15,011 bases of DNA from an uncultured Micrococcales bacterium (lineage in GTDB: Bacteria; Actinomycetota; Actinomycetes; Actinomycetales; Microbacteriaceae), in the NCBI GenBank assembly GCA_903929105.1, contig CAIYTL010000070.1:1-15011 (forward strand), written 5' to 3'. The position numbers and the translations under genes were made by a program. The notes beneath the pieces were generated by a model. It was not told where the DNA came from. It made no database searches and saw only the letters and a program-made list of their open reading frames with translations. Below are positions 7,047-14,043 of the stretch, piece by piece (position 1 is the stretch's first letter; the number at the start of each line of letters is the position of its first letter).

Positions 7047-7066
7047 TAGTCTTAAATCTAGAGAGG
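7047..7066 (+). promoter_or_regulatory. Possible -10 box (TAGTCT, 7047-7052) and ribosome binding site (7060-7066) of ylbL
   Basis: TAGTCT at 7047-7052, or the overlapping TTAAAT at 7052-7057, could be the -10 element. AGAGAGG at 7060-7066 sits 6 nt before the TTG at 7073 and supports that start. No convincing -35 box is present. Confidence 0.4.
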
Positions 7067-7072
7067 TTTGCC

Positions 7073-8218
7073 TTGAGTTTTTTTAATGATTCGACCGACG
7101 CTGAACTCCCGCGCGAGAGCGATGAAGCTGGTGTTCCTAAACGTAGCCGCTTTGCTTGGCGCGTTGTTATTGGCTATTCGCTAACCGCAATCTTTTTGGG
7201 TGGCGTGGCTTATGCGTTTAACGCGCCGACGCCCTATGTGATTGAACAGCCTGGAACGGTTTTTAATGTTTTGGGCACTGACAGTGGCGCCAAAGTCATC
7301 ACTATTTCTGGCACAAAAACTTATGACACTGCAGCGGCTGACACTAAAGGCAAGCTGTTTTTGCTCACCGTTGGTTTGGTTGGTCAACCCGGTCACACGC
7401 CAAACTGGATCGACGTGTTGCAGGCTTGGAACGACCCTAAAAAGCTGGTTCTGCCAATCGATGAGGTTTTTCCTCCTGGGGTTTCAGGCACACAGTCAAA
7501 TGCCGCTGACTTCGAGATGATGAAAGACTCTCAGCAGCAGGCAACCGCTTCGGCGCTTCGCGAGCTCGGCTTTAAGATTCCAAACAAAGTCACGGTTTAT
7601 TCGGTCACTAAAAAGACTCCGGCCGACGGTTTGCTTCAGGCTAAAGACGTGATCACTCAGGTTGATGGTGCTGCATTGGCCAACGGCGACACTTTGCGTT
7701 CAAAAGTTAGCGCCAATGCCAACAAACAGCCGCTCGACTTGACCGTGGTTCGGGGCTCAAAAACTTTGCACGTGCAGGTTACTCCGAAAAAAATTGGTGG
7801 AGCTTGGCGCATGGGCATTTCGATTGTTGACACCTATGTTTTTCCTTTTAGTGTGAAGCTTCGACTTCAAAACGTTGGGGGCCCGAGCGGCGGCATGATG
7901 TTTGCGCTCGGCATCATCGACAAGCTCACACCTGGCTCGCTCACCGGCGGTCAGTTTGTCGCAGGCACAGGGGCGATTGACGGCAACGGCAATGTCTACC
8001 CAATTGGCGGCATCCAACAAAAAATGTGGGGTGCTGTGGGCCAGGGTGCCACTTGGTTCTTGGCTCCCGAGGCAAACTGCAACGAGGTCGTCGGCCACAT
8101 TCCTGAGGGTTTGCACGTGACTAAAGTTGCAACTTTGCGCGATGCGCTGACTGCACTCAAGGCCATCGCTTCGAACCCTGAAACAACGTCTTTGCCACAG
8201 TGCACCGCAACCAAATAA
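7073..8218 (+). CDS. ylbL: YlbL-type membrane-anchored PDZ and Lon-like (S16) serine protease
   Basis: This 381-residue protein has a short charged N-terminus, one membrane segment at about 30-49 (VVIGYSLTAIFLGGVAYAF), then an extracellular part. APTPYVIEQPGTVFNVLG follows the helix, as in YlbL relatives. A PDZ domain lies at about 184-240 (ADGLLQAKDVITQVDGAAL). The C-terminal third is a Lon proteolytic domain with the Ser-Lys dyad: Ser272 in GGPSGGMMFALG and Lys317 in GGIQQKMWGA; the 45-residue spacing suits S16 peptidases. There is no AAA+ domain, so it should be an ATP-independent protease at the outer face of the membrane. The Bacillus homologue has been linked to damage-checkpoint recovery; that role is not implied here. 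Start: TTG at 7073 with a ribosome binding site; the frame is open further upstream but a start there would overlap the divergent gene. It probably forms a unit with the UPF0182 gene ~20 nt downstream. Confidence 0.92.
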   Translation: MSFFNDSTDAELPRESDEAGVPKRSRFAWRVVIGYSLTAIFLGGVAYAFNAPTPYVIEQPGTVFNVLGTDSGAKVITISGTKTYDTAAADTKGKLFLLTVGLVGQPGHTPNWIDVLQAWNDPKKLVLPIDEVFPPGVSGTQSNAADFEMMKDSQQQATASALRELGFKIPNKVTVYSVTKKTPADGLLQAKDVITQVDGAALANGDTLRSKVSANANKQPLDLTVVRGSKTLHVQVTPKKIGGAWRMGISIVDTYVFPFSVKLRLQNVGGPSGGMMFALGIIDKLTPGSLTGGQFVAGTGAIDGNGNVYPIGGIQQKMWGAVGQGATWFLAPEANCNEVVGHIPEGLHVTKVATLRDALTALKAIASNPETTSLPQCTATK

Positions 8219-8238
8219 CCTAAACCAAACGAAGGTCA

Positions 8239-11178
8239 ATGATGTCAAGCCAAAACCCGTCACCTGCAAAGCGCAAACGTCGCCCGCTGTTGATTTCGTT
8301 TTTGATTCTGGTCGCTTTGGCGATTTTGTTTACCTCGCTCTCGGGCATGTACACCGACATTCTTTGGTTCAACCAGCTCGGCTTTGGTCAGGTGTTTGCG
8401 ACCAACTTGACGGCACAGATCTTAAGTTTCGTCGTTCCCGCCGTCGTGATGTGGCTCGCAACTTGGGGTTCACTTGCCATCGCCTATCGCAACCGGCCAA
8501 TCTATGTGCGCTCAGCTAACGCAAACCTCGCACAGTTCGCAGATATTTTCACTCAACTTCGTCGTGCCATTTTGATTGGTGTGCCGGCACTGCTCGGTCT
8601 TTTTGCAGGCGTGGCGGTTAGCTCAAGCTGGAGCACCATTTTGATGTGGCTAAATCGAAGCTACACCGGCACCAAAGACCCGCAGTTTGGCATGGACATT
8701 GGTTTTTATTTGTTCGATGTGCCGTTTTTTAGAATCGTGATTACTTTCTTTTCGGCTCTGCTAATGCTTTCATTGCTGCTAACCGTTGCAGTAAACCTAG
8801 CTTTCGGAGGCATTCGTTTCACTGGCTTGCGCGGTGCACTCACACGCCCGGCGCGCCTTCAGATTGGCCTTTTAGCGGCGGCGTATTTTGGCGCACAAGC
8901 CTTCAGTCTTTGGCTCGACCAGTTTTCAACAATGAATAGTTCGAGCGGCCTTTACACTGGCGCAACCTACACCGATGTGAACGCATCGATTCCTGGTCTG
9001 CAGATTCTCTCAGTAGTGGCCATTTTTGTGGCAGCCCTGTTTGCCTTTGCGGCCATCGTCGGCCGCTGGCGCCTGCCAGTTTTGGCAACAGCACTAATGC
9101 TGGTCACCGCTTTAGTGCTCGAAGGGGTGTATCCGTGGGGTGTTCAAAACTTTCAAGTTACGCCAAACGAGCGCACTCTTGAAGCCGAATATATCAACCG
9201 CAACCTCGACGCCACACGATTTGCCTACGGTCTCGATAACGTAACCACGGCAAGCTACAACGCTAAGTCAACCGCTTCGGCAGCTGACATTCGCAAAGAC
9301 GCCGAAACCACCGCCTCGATTCGCATCATCGACCCTTATTTGGTGAGCGCTTCGTTTCGCCAGCTAGAGCAATACCGTCAGTATTACAACTTCGAAAACC
9401 ACCTAGACGTCGACCGCTACACAATCAAAGGCAAGAGCCAAGACACCGTTTTGGCAGTTCGAGAGCTGCAACAGTCTGGCTTGGGCACTTCGCAGAGCTG
9501 GTACAACAACACCTTGGTTTACACCCACGGTTACGGCGTGGTAGCTGCCTACGGAAACCAACGTTCAGCTGACGGACAACCGGTTTTCTTGCAGGCGGGA
9601 ATTCCTTCAACCGGCCAGCTAGGTGCATACGAACCACGCATTTATTTTGGTGAGAACTCGCCAAAGTATTCGATCGTGGGCGGCGCGACTAGCGGCAACG
9701 GTTCGGCTAACGGTATCGAAATGGATTACCCAGGCGGCAAGAACAGCGCGCAGCAAACCTACACAACTTTTGCTGGTAACGGCGGGCCAAAACTTGACAA
9801 CATTTTGGCTCGCTTGGCCTATGCCATAAAGTTTGGCAGCGAGCAGATTTTGCTTTCAAACGGCGTTACTAACGATTCGCAAATTCTCTATAACCGCGAC
9901 CCAAAGTCACGAGTTGCCGAAGTTGCACCATATCTAACTCTCGACAGCGACCCTTACCCTGCCATCGTTGACGGCCGGGTTCAGTGGATCGTCGATGGCT
10001 ACACCACCTCGGCGAACTACCCTTATTCGAGGGCTGAAAACATGGGTGACAGCATTGCCGACAGCAACACTTCGTCGCCAAGCTCGTTAGACAACATCAA
10101 CTACATCCGCAACTCAGTCAAAGCAACAGTTGACGCCTATGACGGTTCGGTGAAGTTGTATGCCTGGGATTCCAACGATCCGATTTTGAAAACCTGGATG
10201 AAGGTTTACCCGGGCACCGTTCGCCCAATCAGCGAAATGTCTGGCCAGTTGCTCAGCCACGTTCGTTACCCCGAAGATCTGTTCAAAATGCAACGAGCTA
10301 TTTTGGGCCAGTATCACGTGACTGATGCGGGTTCGTTCTATTCGCAGCAAGACGCATGGATGACCCCTAACGACCCGGTTGGAGTCAACGGTGGTTCAAG
10401 TCACCTGCAACCCCCGTATTACTCGACAATGCAGGCTCCGGGTCAAAGTGCCCCAGCGTTTTCGATCTATTCAACGTTTATTCCGCGCTCAACGGGTGCT
10501 TCGGCTCGTAACGTTTTGACGGGTTACCTGGTAGCCAACAGCGATGCCGGTTCAAAGCCGGGTGTCAAAGGCGCAAACTACGGCAAGCTTGAGCTGCTGT
10601 CGTTGCCGCGTGACACAGTTGTGCCAGGCCCAGGTCAGGTGCAGGCGATGTTCAACGCTGACTCAGACGTTTCACGTTTGCTCAACCTATTGCGACAAGG
10701 CTCGACCGATGTTCTAAACGGAAACCTTTTGACGCTACCGGTCGGTGGTGGCCTGCTGTATGTGCAGCCTGTTTACATCAAGTCGACGGGCGAAACCAGC
10801 TTTCCACTGCTCAAAAAAGTTCTCGTAGCGTTTGGTGACAAGATCGCTTTCGAAGACACTTTGACCGGTGCGCTAGACAGCCTCTTCGGCGGCAGCACAG
10901 GTGGCTCCACCGGAACCGGAACAGGCACAGGAACGGGAACTGGCACAGGAACGGGAACTGGCACAGGCGGTTCGACGGGAACTGGCACTGGCACAGGTGG
11001 CTCAACAGGAACCGGAACTTCAACCAATGCCGCACTAGACGCCGCTTTGAAAGCAGCCAAACAAGCCGTAGCAGACAAAGCTGCCGCGATGGCAGCTAAT
11101 GATTGGGCAGCCTATGGCAAGGCTGACGCAGCACTGGCTAAGGCAATCAACGACGCCATTGCAGCGCAGGCCAAGTGA
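8239..11178 (+). CDS. UPF0182 family membrane protein (Rv3193c-like)
   Basis: This 979-residue protein matches the actinobacterial UPF0182 family (usually about 900-1000 residues), whose function is unknown. Seven hydrophobic helices occupy the first ~300 residues, at about 17-40, 60-80, 110-130, 158-190, 207-227, 252-275 and 279-298. GVYPWGVQNFQVTPNERTLE then begins a large, probably extracellular, globular domain of about 580 residues with few cysteines. Residues 884-929 are a Gly/Thr repeat linker, followed by an Ala-rich helix (about 930-979) containing AANDWAAYGKADAAL, a tail shape typical of relatives. Two ATGs are adjacent (8239 and 8242); GAAGG at 8231-8235 has better spacing to 8242. 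Genes before and after are on the same strand: ylbL ends ~20 nt upstream, and the pairing is conserved in mycobacteria (Rv3194c-Rv3193c), suggesting a shared envelope function. Confidence 0.9.
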   Translation: MMSSQNPSPAKRKRRPLLISFLILVALAILFTSLSGMYTDILWFNQLGFGQVFATNLTAQILSFVVPAVVMWLATWGSLAIAYRNRPIYVRSANANLAQFADIFTQLRRAILIGVPALLGLFAGVAVSSSWSTILMWLNRSYTGTKDPQFGMDIGFYLFDVPFFRIVITFFSALLMLSLLLTVAVNLAFGGIRFTGLRGALTRPARLQIGLLAAAYFGAQAFSLWLDQFSTMNSSSGLYTGATYTDVNASIPGLQILSVVAIFVAALFAFAAIVGRWRLPVLATALMLVTALVLEGVYPWGVQNFQVTPNERTLEAEYINRNLDATRFAYGLDNVTTASYNAKSTASAADIRKDAETTASIRIIDPYLVSASFRQLEQYRQYYNFENHLDVDRYTIKGKSQDTVLAVRELQQSGLGTSQSWYNNTLVYTHGYGVVAAYGNQRSADGQPVFLQAGIPSTGQLGAYEPRIYFGENSPKYSIVGGATSGNGSANGIEMDYPGGKNSAQQTYTTFAGNGGPKLDNILARLAYAIKFGSEQILLSNGVTNDSQILYNRDPKSRVAEVAPYLTLDSDPYPAIVDGRVQWIVDGYTTSANYPYSRAENMGDSIADSNTSSPSSLDNINYIRNSVKATVDAYDGSVKLYAWDSNDPILKTWMKVYPGTVRPISEMSGQLLSHVRYPEDLFKMQRAILGQYHVTDAGSFYSQQDAWMTPNDPVGVNGGSSHLQPPYYSTMQAPGQSAPAFSIYSTFIPRSTGASARNVLTGYLVANSDAGSKPGVKGANYGKLELLSLPRDTVVPGPGQVQAMFNADSDVSRLLNLLRQGSTDVLNGNLLTLPVGGGLLYVQPVYIKSTGETSFPLLKKVLVAFGDKIAFEDTLTGALDSLFGGSTGGSTGTGTGTGTGTGTGTGTGTGGSTGTGTGTGGSTGTGTSTNAALDAALKAAKQAVADKAAAMAANDWAAYGKADAALAKAINDAIAAQAK
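10888..11025 (+). repeat. In-frame Gly/Thr-coding repeat in the UPF0182 gene, with 18-bp tandem units
   Basis: This stretch codes for alternating Gly-Thr with GGST interruptions. Units 10930-10947 and 10948-10965 are identical 18-mers (ggaacgggaactggcaca) and 10912-10929 is a diverged third copy. The unit is a multiple of three, so copy-number changes would lengthen or shorten the linker without shifting the frame. Confidence 0.85.
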
Positions 11179-11225
11179 ACTTGCGGGTTCAGCTAGCTCG
11201 AATCGCTTTTCAAACCGCGTTGTGA

Positions 11226-11231
11226 TAGAGT
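11226..11231 (+). promoter_or_regulatory. Possible -10 box of the initiator tRNA gene
   Basis: TAGAGT ends 11 nt before the mature tRNA 5' end, which fits an independent promoter giving a short 5' leader. No clear -35 hexamer lies 16-18 bp upstream, and no terminator was found between the UPF0182 stop (11178) and the tRNA, so read-through from upstream is also possible. Confidence 0.35.
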
Positions 11232-11242
11232 AGGGACTTCGC

Positions 11243-11319
11243 CGCGGGGTGGAGCAGTTCGGTAGCTCGCCGGGCTCATAACCCGGAGGTCGTAGGTTCA
11301 AATCCTGCCCCCGCAACCA
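11243..11319 (+). tRNA. Initiator tRNA-fMet (anticodon CAT)
   Basis: The 77-nt cloverleaf has acceptor CGCGGGG (11243-11249), a D arm, an anticodon stem-loop CCGGG-CTCATAA-CCCGG with CAT at 11277-11279, a T arm GTAGG-TTCAAAT-CCTGC (11292-11308), and an encoded CCA at 11317-11319. Two features mark it as the initiator: the first acceptor pair is a C1-A72 mismatch (11243 and 11315), and the anticodon stem ends with three consecutive G-C pairs. It would be charged with Met, formylated and used by IF2. The gene stands alone between the UPF0182 gene and a terminator. Confidence 0.97.
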
Positions 11320-11322
11320 AAG

Positions 11323-11357
11323 AAAACCCCTCTCTGCTCGAGGGGTTTTCGCTTTTA
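11323..11357 (+). terminator. Intrinsic terminator of the initiator tRNA gene
   Basis: A perfect 10-bp stem, AAAACCCCTC (11323-11332) with GAGGGGTTTT (11340-11349), encloses a 7-nt loop and runs into a T-rich tail (cgctttta). It begins 4 nt after the tRNA CCA. This is the strongest terminator in the window. Confidence 0.9.
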
Positions 11358-11420
11358 ACGGCATAACAGCGGCTAGCTGCAGGCTGTGCACAACCTAAAT
11401 CACAATTTTTTTGCCTCGGC

Positions 11421-11426
11421 TATTTT
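11421..11426 (+). promoter_or_regulatory. Possible -10 box for a leaderless transcript of the secreted-protein gene
   Basis: TATTTT ends 6 nt before the ATG at 11433, and no Shine-Dalgarno sequence is present in between or just upstream. This spacing would place the transcription start at the start codon. The upstream bases are A/T-rich (CAATTTTTTT) but hold no consensus -35 box. Confidence 0.4.
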
Positions 11427-11432
11427 CTTGCC

Positions 11433-12245
11433 ATGCAAAAAATCTTCTTAGCCCAGGCTGCCGCGATTTTGATCGCTTTTTCGTCAGTGATCCTGCCAGT
11501 CGTTCCCACGCGGGCATTGGCAGCTAACAGCTGCGATGCGGGCGGTGGTCAAGCCGGGTTCAAAGTTGGCGGGCACACTTTTGGTTCAGTTGTGACGTTG
11601 TGTGCAAAGTACGTCGCCGATCAAACCACCGTGCATTCAGTTAGTCCCGGTGCAGGCCGTTCAGCCCCGAAGCCTCCGCACAAAGCCGTGAAGCCAGCCA
11701 AACCAAGTGGCGCGGCAAAACCTCTTGACGCCAAAGCAAAGTTATGGCTTTTGCGCCGAAGATTGGCGCTGCAGGCAAATAACAGTTTTTCACCGAACCC
11801 ACTGCTGATTCGAAGCTCGCCTAACATTACAAAACTTGGGCAGTCTGTGACCATCAGTGTCAAACGCAATCGCCAGTTTCGCATCGCCTACCTTTTATCG
11901 CGCTTCGTGGCGGTTCGATTCACTCCAATCAAAATCACGTTTCACTTCGATTCCACAACTCGCCCAAAATACGGTGCTGCGCCTTTTGGGGCATCCGTCA
12001 GATTTTTTTCAACGGGATTCCACACCATTCGCGCAATCGTCACCTATCGAGCTGAATATCGGGTGGCGGCAACCAAGGTGTGGCAAAAAGTAGCGGGCGA
12101 GCCAGCATTGGCAGCATTACCCGCCCGAGTATTTGTGGTTCGCAAACCTTCGACGCCCCGCCCACCTGCAGCAAAAACCAAGCGGGCTTATCTGGTGGCT
12201 GATGATTGTCTGTCGCAACTAGAAAATGTCGGTTGTCTTAATTAA
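11433..12245 (+). CDS. Uncharacterised secreted basic protein, possibly with a degenerate PKD-like domain
   Basis: This 270-residue protein has an N-terminal signal peptide: Lys3, a hydrophobic core (about 5-24) and a likely cleavage after ALA at residue 30. The mature part begins with Cys34 and Cys57, then a Pro/Lys/Ala-rich linker (about 75-100), a basic helix (AKLWLLRRRLALQ), a C-terminal domain, and a tail with Cys259 and Cys268. The segment VRFTPIKITFHF, then GFHTIRAIVTYRAEYRVA, and the ending VADDC..GC recall a family of secreted Microbacteriaceae PKD-like proteins, but the WxFGDG core of PKD domains is not there. The four cysteines could make two disulfides outside the cell. Function is unknown. 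It sits alone between the tRNA terminator and htrA, with its own possible promoter. The signal peptide is clear; the domain suggestion is tentative. Confidence 0.75.
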   Translation: MQKIFLAQAAAILIAFSSVILPVVPTRALAANSCDAGGGQAGFKVGGHTFGSVVTLCAKYVADQTTVHSVSPGAGRSAPKPPHKAVKPAKPSGAAKPLDAKAKLWLLRRRLALQANNSFSPNPLLIRSSPNITKLGQSVTISVKRNRQFRIAYLLSRFVAVRFTPIKITFHFDSTTRPKYGAAPFGASVRFFSTGFHTIRAIVTYRAEYRVAATKVWQKVAGEPALAALPARVFVVRKPSTPRPPAAKTKRAYLVADDCLSQLENVGCLN

Positions 12246-12263
12246 TCTTTCAGACTTCGTTCA

Positions 12264-12314
12264 TAGACTTAACCTCGATTGCGAGTGAAATCGCCGTCAC
12301 CGTGCACTGAAAGG
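12264..12314 (+). promoter_or_regulatory. Possible -10 box (12264-12269) and ribosome binding site (12309-12314) of the HtrA-type gene
   Basis: TAGACT at 12264-12269 fits TANNNT and would give a leader of about 45 nt. GAAAGG at 12309-12314 lies 6 nt before the ATG at 12321 and decides that start over an in-frame TTG at 12279, which has no such site. No terminator for the preceding gene was seen in this 75-bp gap. Confidence 0.4.
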
Positions 12315-12320
12315 TTTGAA

Positions 12321-13703
12321 ATGTCTGATTCCCAACCGAACGAACCAGTTGAGCTGTCGAAAGCAGCAGATGCGCCTGCAGTCGATGCGCCTGCCGATGC
12401 TAACCAACCTGTTGACGCATCAGTGGCAGACGCACCTGTGGTTGACTTACCGGCAGTTGACGCCCCACCGATCACTTTTGGCCTAAGCGGGTCACTGCAA
12501 GACATTCAGTCAAACACTCAGTTTGTTGCGCCATCGACGGCCAACGTTACAGTTTGGCCTGCAATCGAAGATGCTCCGCGCCGATTCGGTGCATTTGGTG
12601 CCAGAATCTCAAACACCTCGACCATTCTTTTGGCTGTTGGAGTTCTAGTCGGTGGTGCAATCGGTGGCGCCGCGGCAACTGCATTTTTGAGCTCTAATAA
12701 TCACAGCAGCATGGGCATAACCATCAACAACCCCGAGACCGTCAGTTGGGCTACCGGTGCAGCCGCCAAGGCAGCTCAGTCGGTAGTCACCATATCGGTT
12801 GATGGATCAAGCAGTAGCGGCATTGGCAGCGGAGTCATTCTTAGCGCTGATGGCTACATTTTGACCAACACCCACGTTGTTACTCTCGAAGGCGCAACCA
12901 CTTCGGCAAACATTCAGGTGAAGTTTTCTGACGGACGCATCGTTGGGGCACGTCTGGTTGGCACAGACCCAACCAACGACTTGGCAGTGGTCAAAGTTGA
13001 TGCCACCGGGCTTCAACCTGCCACTTTTGCTGATTCTTCTAAACTCAACGTGGGCGATGCGGTCTTGGCAATCGGTGCCCCGCTGGGTCTTGACGCCACG
13101 GTCACTAAGGGCATTATCTCGACGCTGAACCGCACAATCGATGAAGCATCATCAGCCCCGAACGCAGCAGCCAGCGGTGCAACCATTCATATGTCAGTGA
13201 TTCAAACTGACGCTGCCATCAACCCTGGTAACTCGGGCGGTGCGCTAGTTGACTCGAACGGTGACGTGATCGGCATCAACGTTGCCATTGCAACTGCGGG
13301 TTCGACCAGCATCGGCGGGCAGGCTGGCAGCATCGGCGTGGGTTTTGCTATTCCGGCAAACGTAGCTCAGCGAATCGCTAACGACATTATGGCAAATGGC
13401 AAAGCCACCCATGGCTTGCTGGGCGCCCAGATTTACAACAACGCCAAAGCTAACGCTGTTGATGCGTTCAGCAACGGGGCCAAAGTAGACGCCCTGACTG
13501 CAGGTGGCCCTGGTGAAACTGCGGGGCTCAAAAAGGGCGACGTAATCACAATGTTGAACGATTCAAAAGTTACCACTGCGTCTGATTTGACCGCGTTGGT
13601 GCGTCAACAGCCGGCCGGTGCCACCGTGAAACTGACGGTTTTGCGCGGCACATCAACCATCACCATTACAGTTGTGTTGGGCAACGCTGACAGCGTTAAA
13701 TAG
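12321..13703 (+). CDS. HtrA/DegP-type serine protease, membrane anchored, with PDZ domain
   Basis: This 460-residue protein has a predicted cytoplasmic N-terminus (1-95) rich in Asp, Ala, Pro and Val with repeated DAP/VDAP units, one membrane helix at about 101-123 (TILLAVGVLVGGAIGG), and an extracellular trypsin-like domain. The catalytic triad is complete: His185 in TNTHVV, Asp220 in TNDLAVVKV and Ser305 in NPGNSGGALVD. A single PDZ domain covers about 364-455 (GGPGETAGLKKGDVITMLND). Such proteases degrade or refold damaged envelope proteins. A sequence-based choice among the paralogues known in mycobacteria (HtrA, PepD, PepA) is not possible here, so no symbol is given. The DUF3039 gene follows after 29 nt on the same strand and could share the transcript. 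Nothing looks truncated. Confidence 0.93.
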   Translation: MSDSQPNEPVELSKAADAPAVDAPADANQPVDASVADAPVVDLPAVDAPPITFGLSGSLQDIQSNTQFVAPSTANVTVWPAIEDAPRRFGAFGARISNTSTILLAVGVLVGGAIGGAAATAFLSSNNHSSMGITINNPETVSWATGAAAKAAQSVVTISVDGSSSSGIGSGVILSADGYILTNTHVVTLEGATTSANIQVKFSDGRIVGARLVGTDPTNDLAVVKVDATGLQPATFADSSKLNVGDAVLAIGAPLGLDATVTKGIISTLNRTIDEASSAPNAAASGATIHMSVIQTDAAINPGNSGGALVDSNGDVIGINVAIATAGSTSIGGQAGSIGVGFAIPANVAQRIANDIMANGKATHGLLGAQIYNNAKANAVDAFSNGAKVDALTAGGPGETAGLKKGDVITMLNDSKVTTASDLTALVRQQPAGATVKLTVLRGTSTITITVVLGNADSVK

Positions 13704-13732
13704 CTAATAACTTCAACTGGTCAAGGGTTTTT

Positions 13733-14029
13733 ATGTCTGATTTTGGTCGCGAGACTATTGGTGGCGGCGGTTCGACCGCGATTGAAGAGCGTCTGCTTCA
13801 AGAGCAAAACATTGAGCCCGGCGATCACGAACGCTATTCGCACTATGTGCGCAAAGAGAAAATCGTTGAATCTGCCGTTATGGGCACTCCAGTAGTTGCT
13901 TTATGCGGCAAGGTCTGGGTTCCGGGCCGTGACCCGCAGAAGTTTCCGGTGTGCCCTGCCTGCAAAGACATTTATGACGGAATCAAACCTGAACCGCCAG
14001 CTGACAACAATGGTGGCGACCAAGCCTAA
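13733..14029 (+). CDS. DUF3039 family small protein with probable zinc-binding site
   Basis: This 98-residue protein matches the actinobacterial DUF3039 family. Its core DHERYSHYVRKEKI, then GTPVVALCGKVWVPGRDP, then KFPVCPACKDIYDG carries conserved histidines and three cysteines (one in ALCGK, two in CPAC), a probable zinc-ribbon-like site. The Gly-rich N-terminus and acidic C-terminal tail look disordered. No function is established. The ATG at 13733 follows AAGGG at 13723-13727. Its stop lies only 14 nt from the convergent pncB stop; I recall DUF3039 next to pncB in other Actinobacteria, which supports the call but not a role. It may be co-transcribed with the upstream HtrA-type gene. Confidence 0.88.
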   Translation: MSDFGRETIGGGGSTAIEERLLQEQNIEPGDHERYSHYVRKEKIVESAVMGTPVVALCGKVWVPGRDPQKFPVCPACKDIYDGIKPEPPADNNGGDQA

Positions 14030-14043
14030 ATGCTGCTCGTTTG

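Noticed and set aside
10912..10965. Short tandem repeats that could be read as a CRISPR-like array.
   Set aside because: There are no spacers, the units are contiguous and coding, and no cas genes are nearby.
10773..11078. An open frame on the minus strand rich in Pro-Val repeats.
   Set aside because: It is the antisense of the Gly/Thr repeat in the UPF0182 gene and has no ribosome binding site or family resemblance.
11385..11393. TGTGCACAA, close to a reverse-strand DnaA box.
   Set aside because: It has a central mismatch to the consensus and is a common palindromic sequence; there is no cluster of boxes or AT-rich unwinding region.
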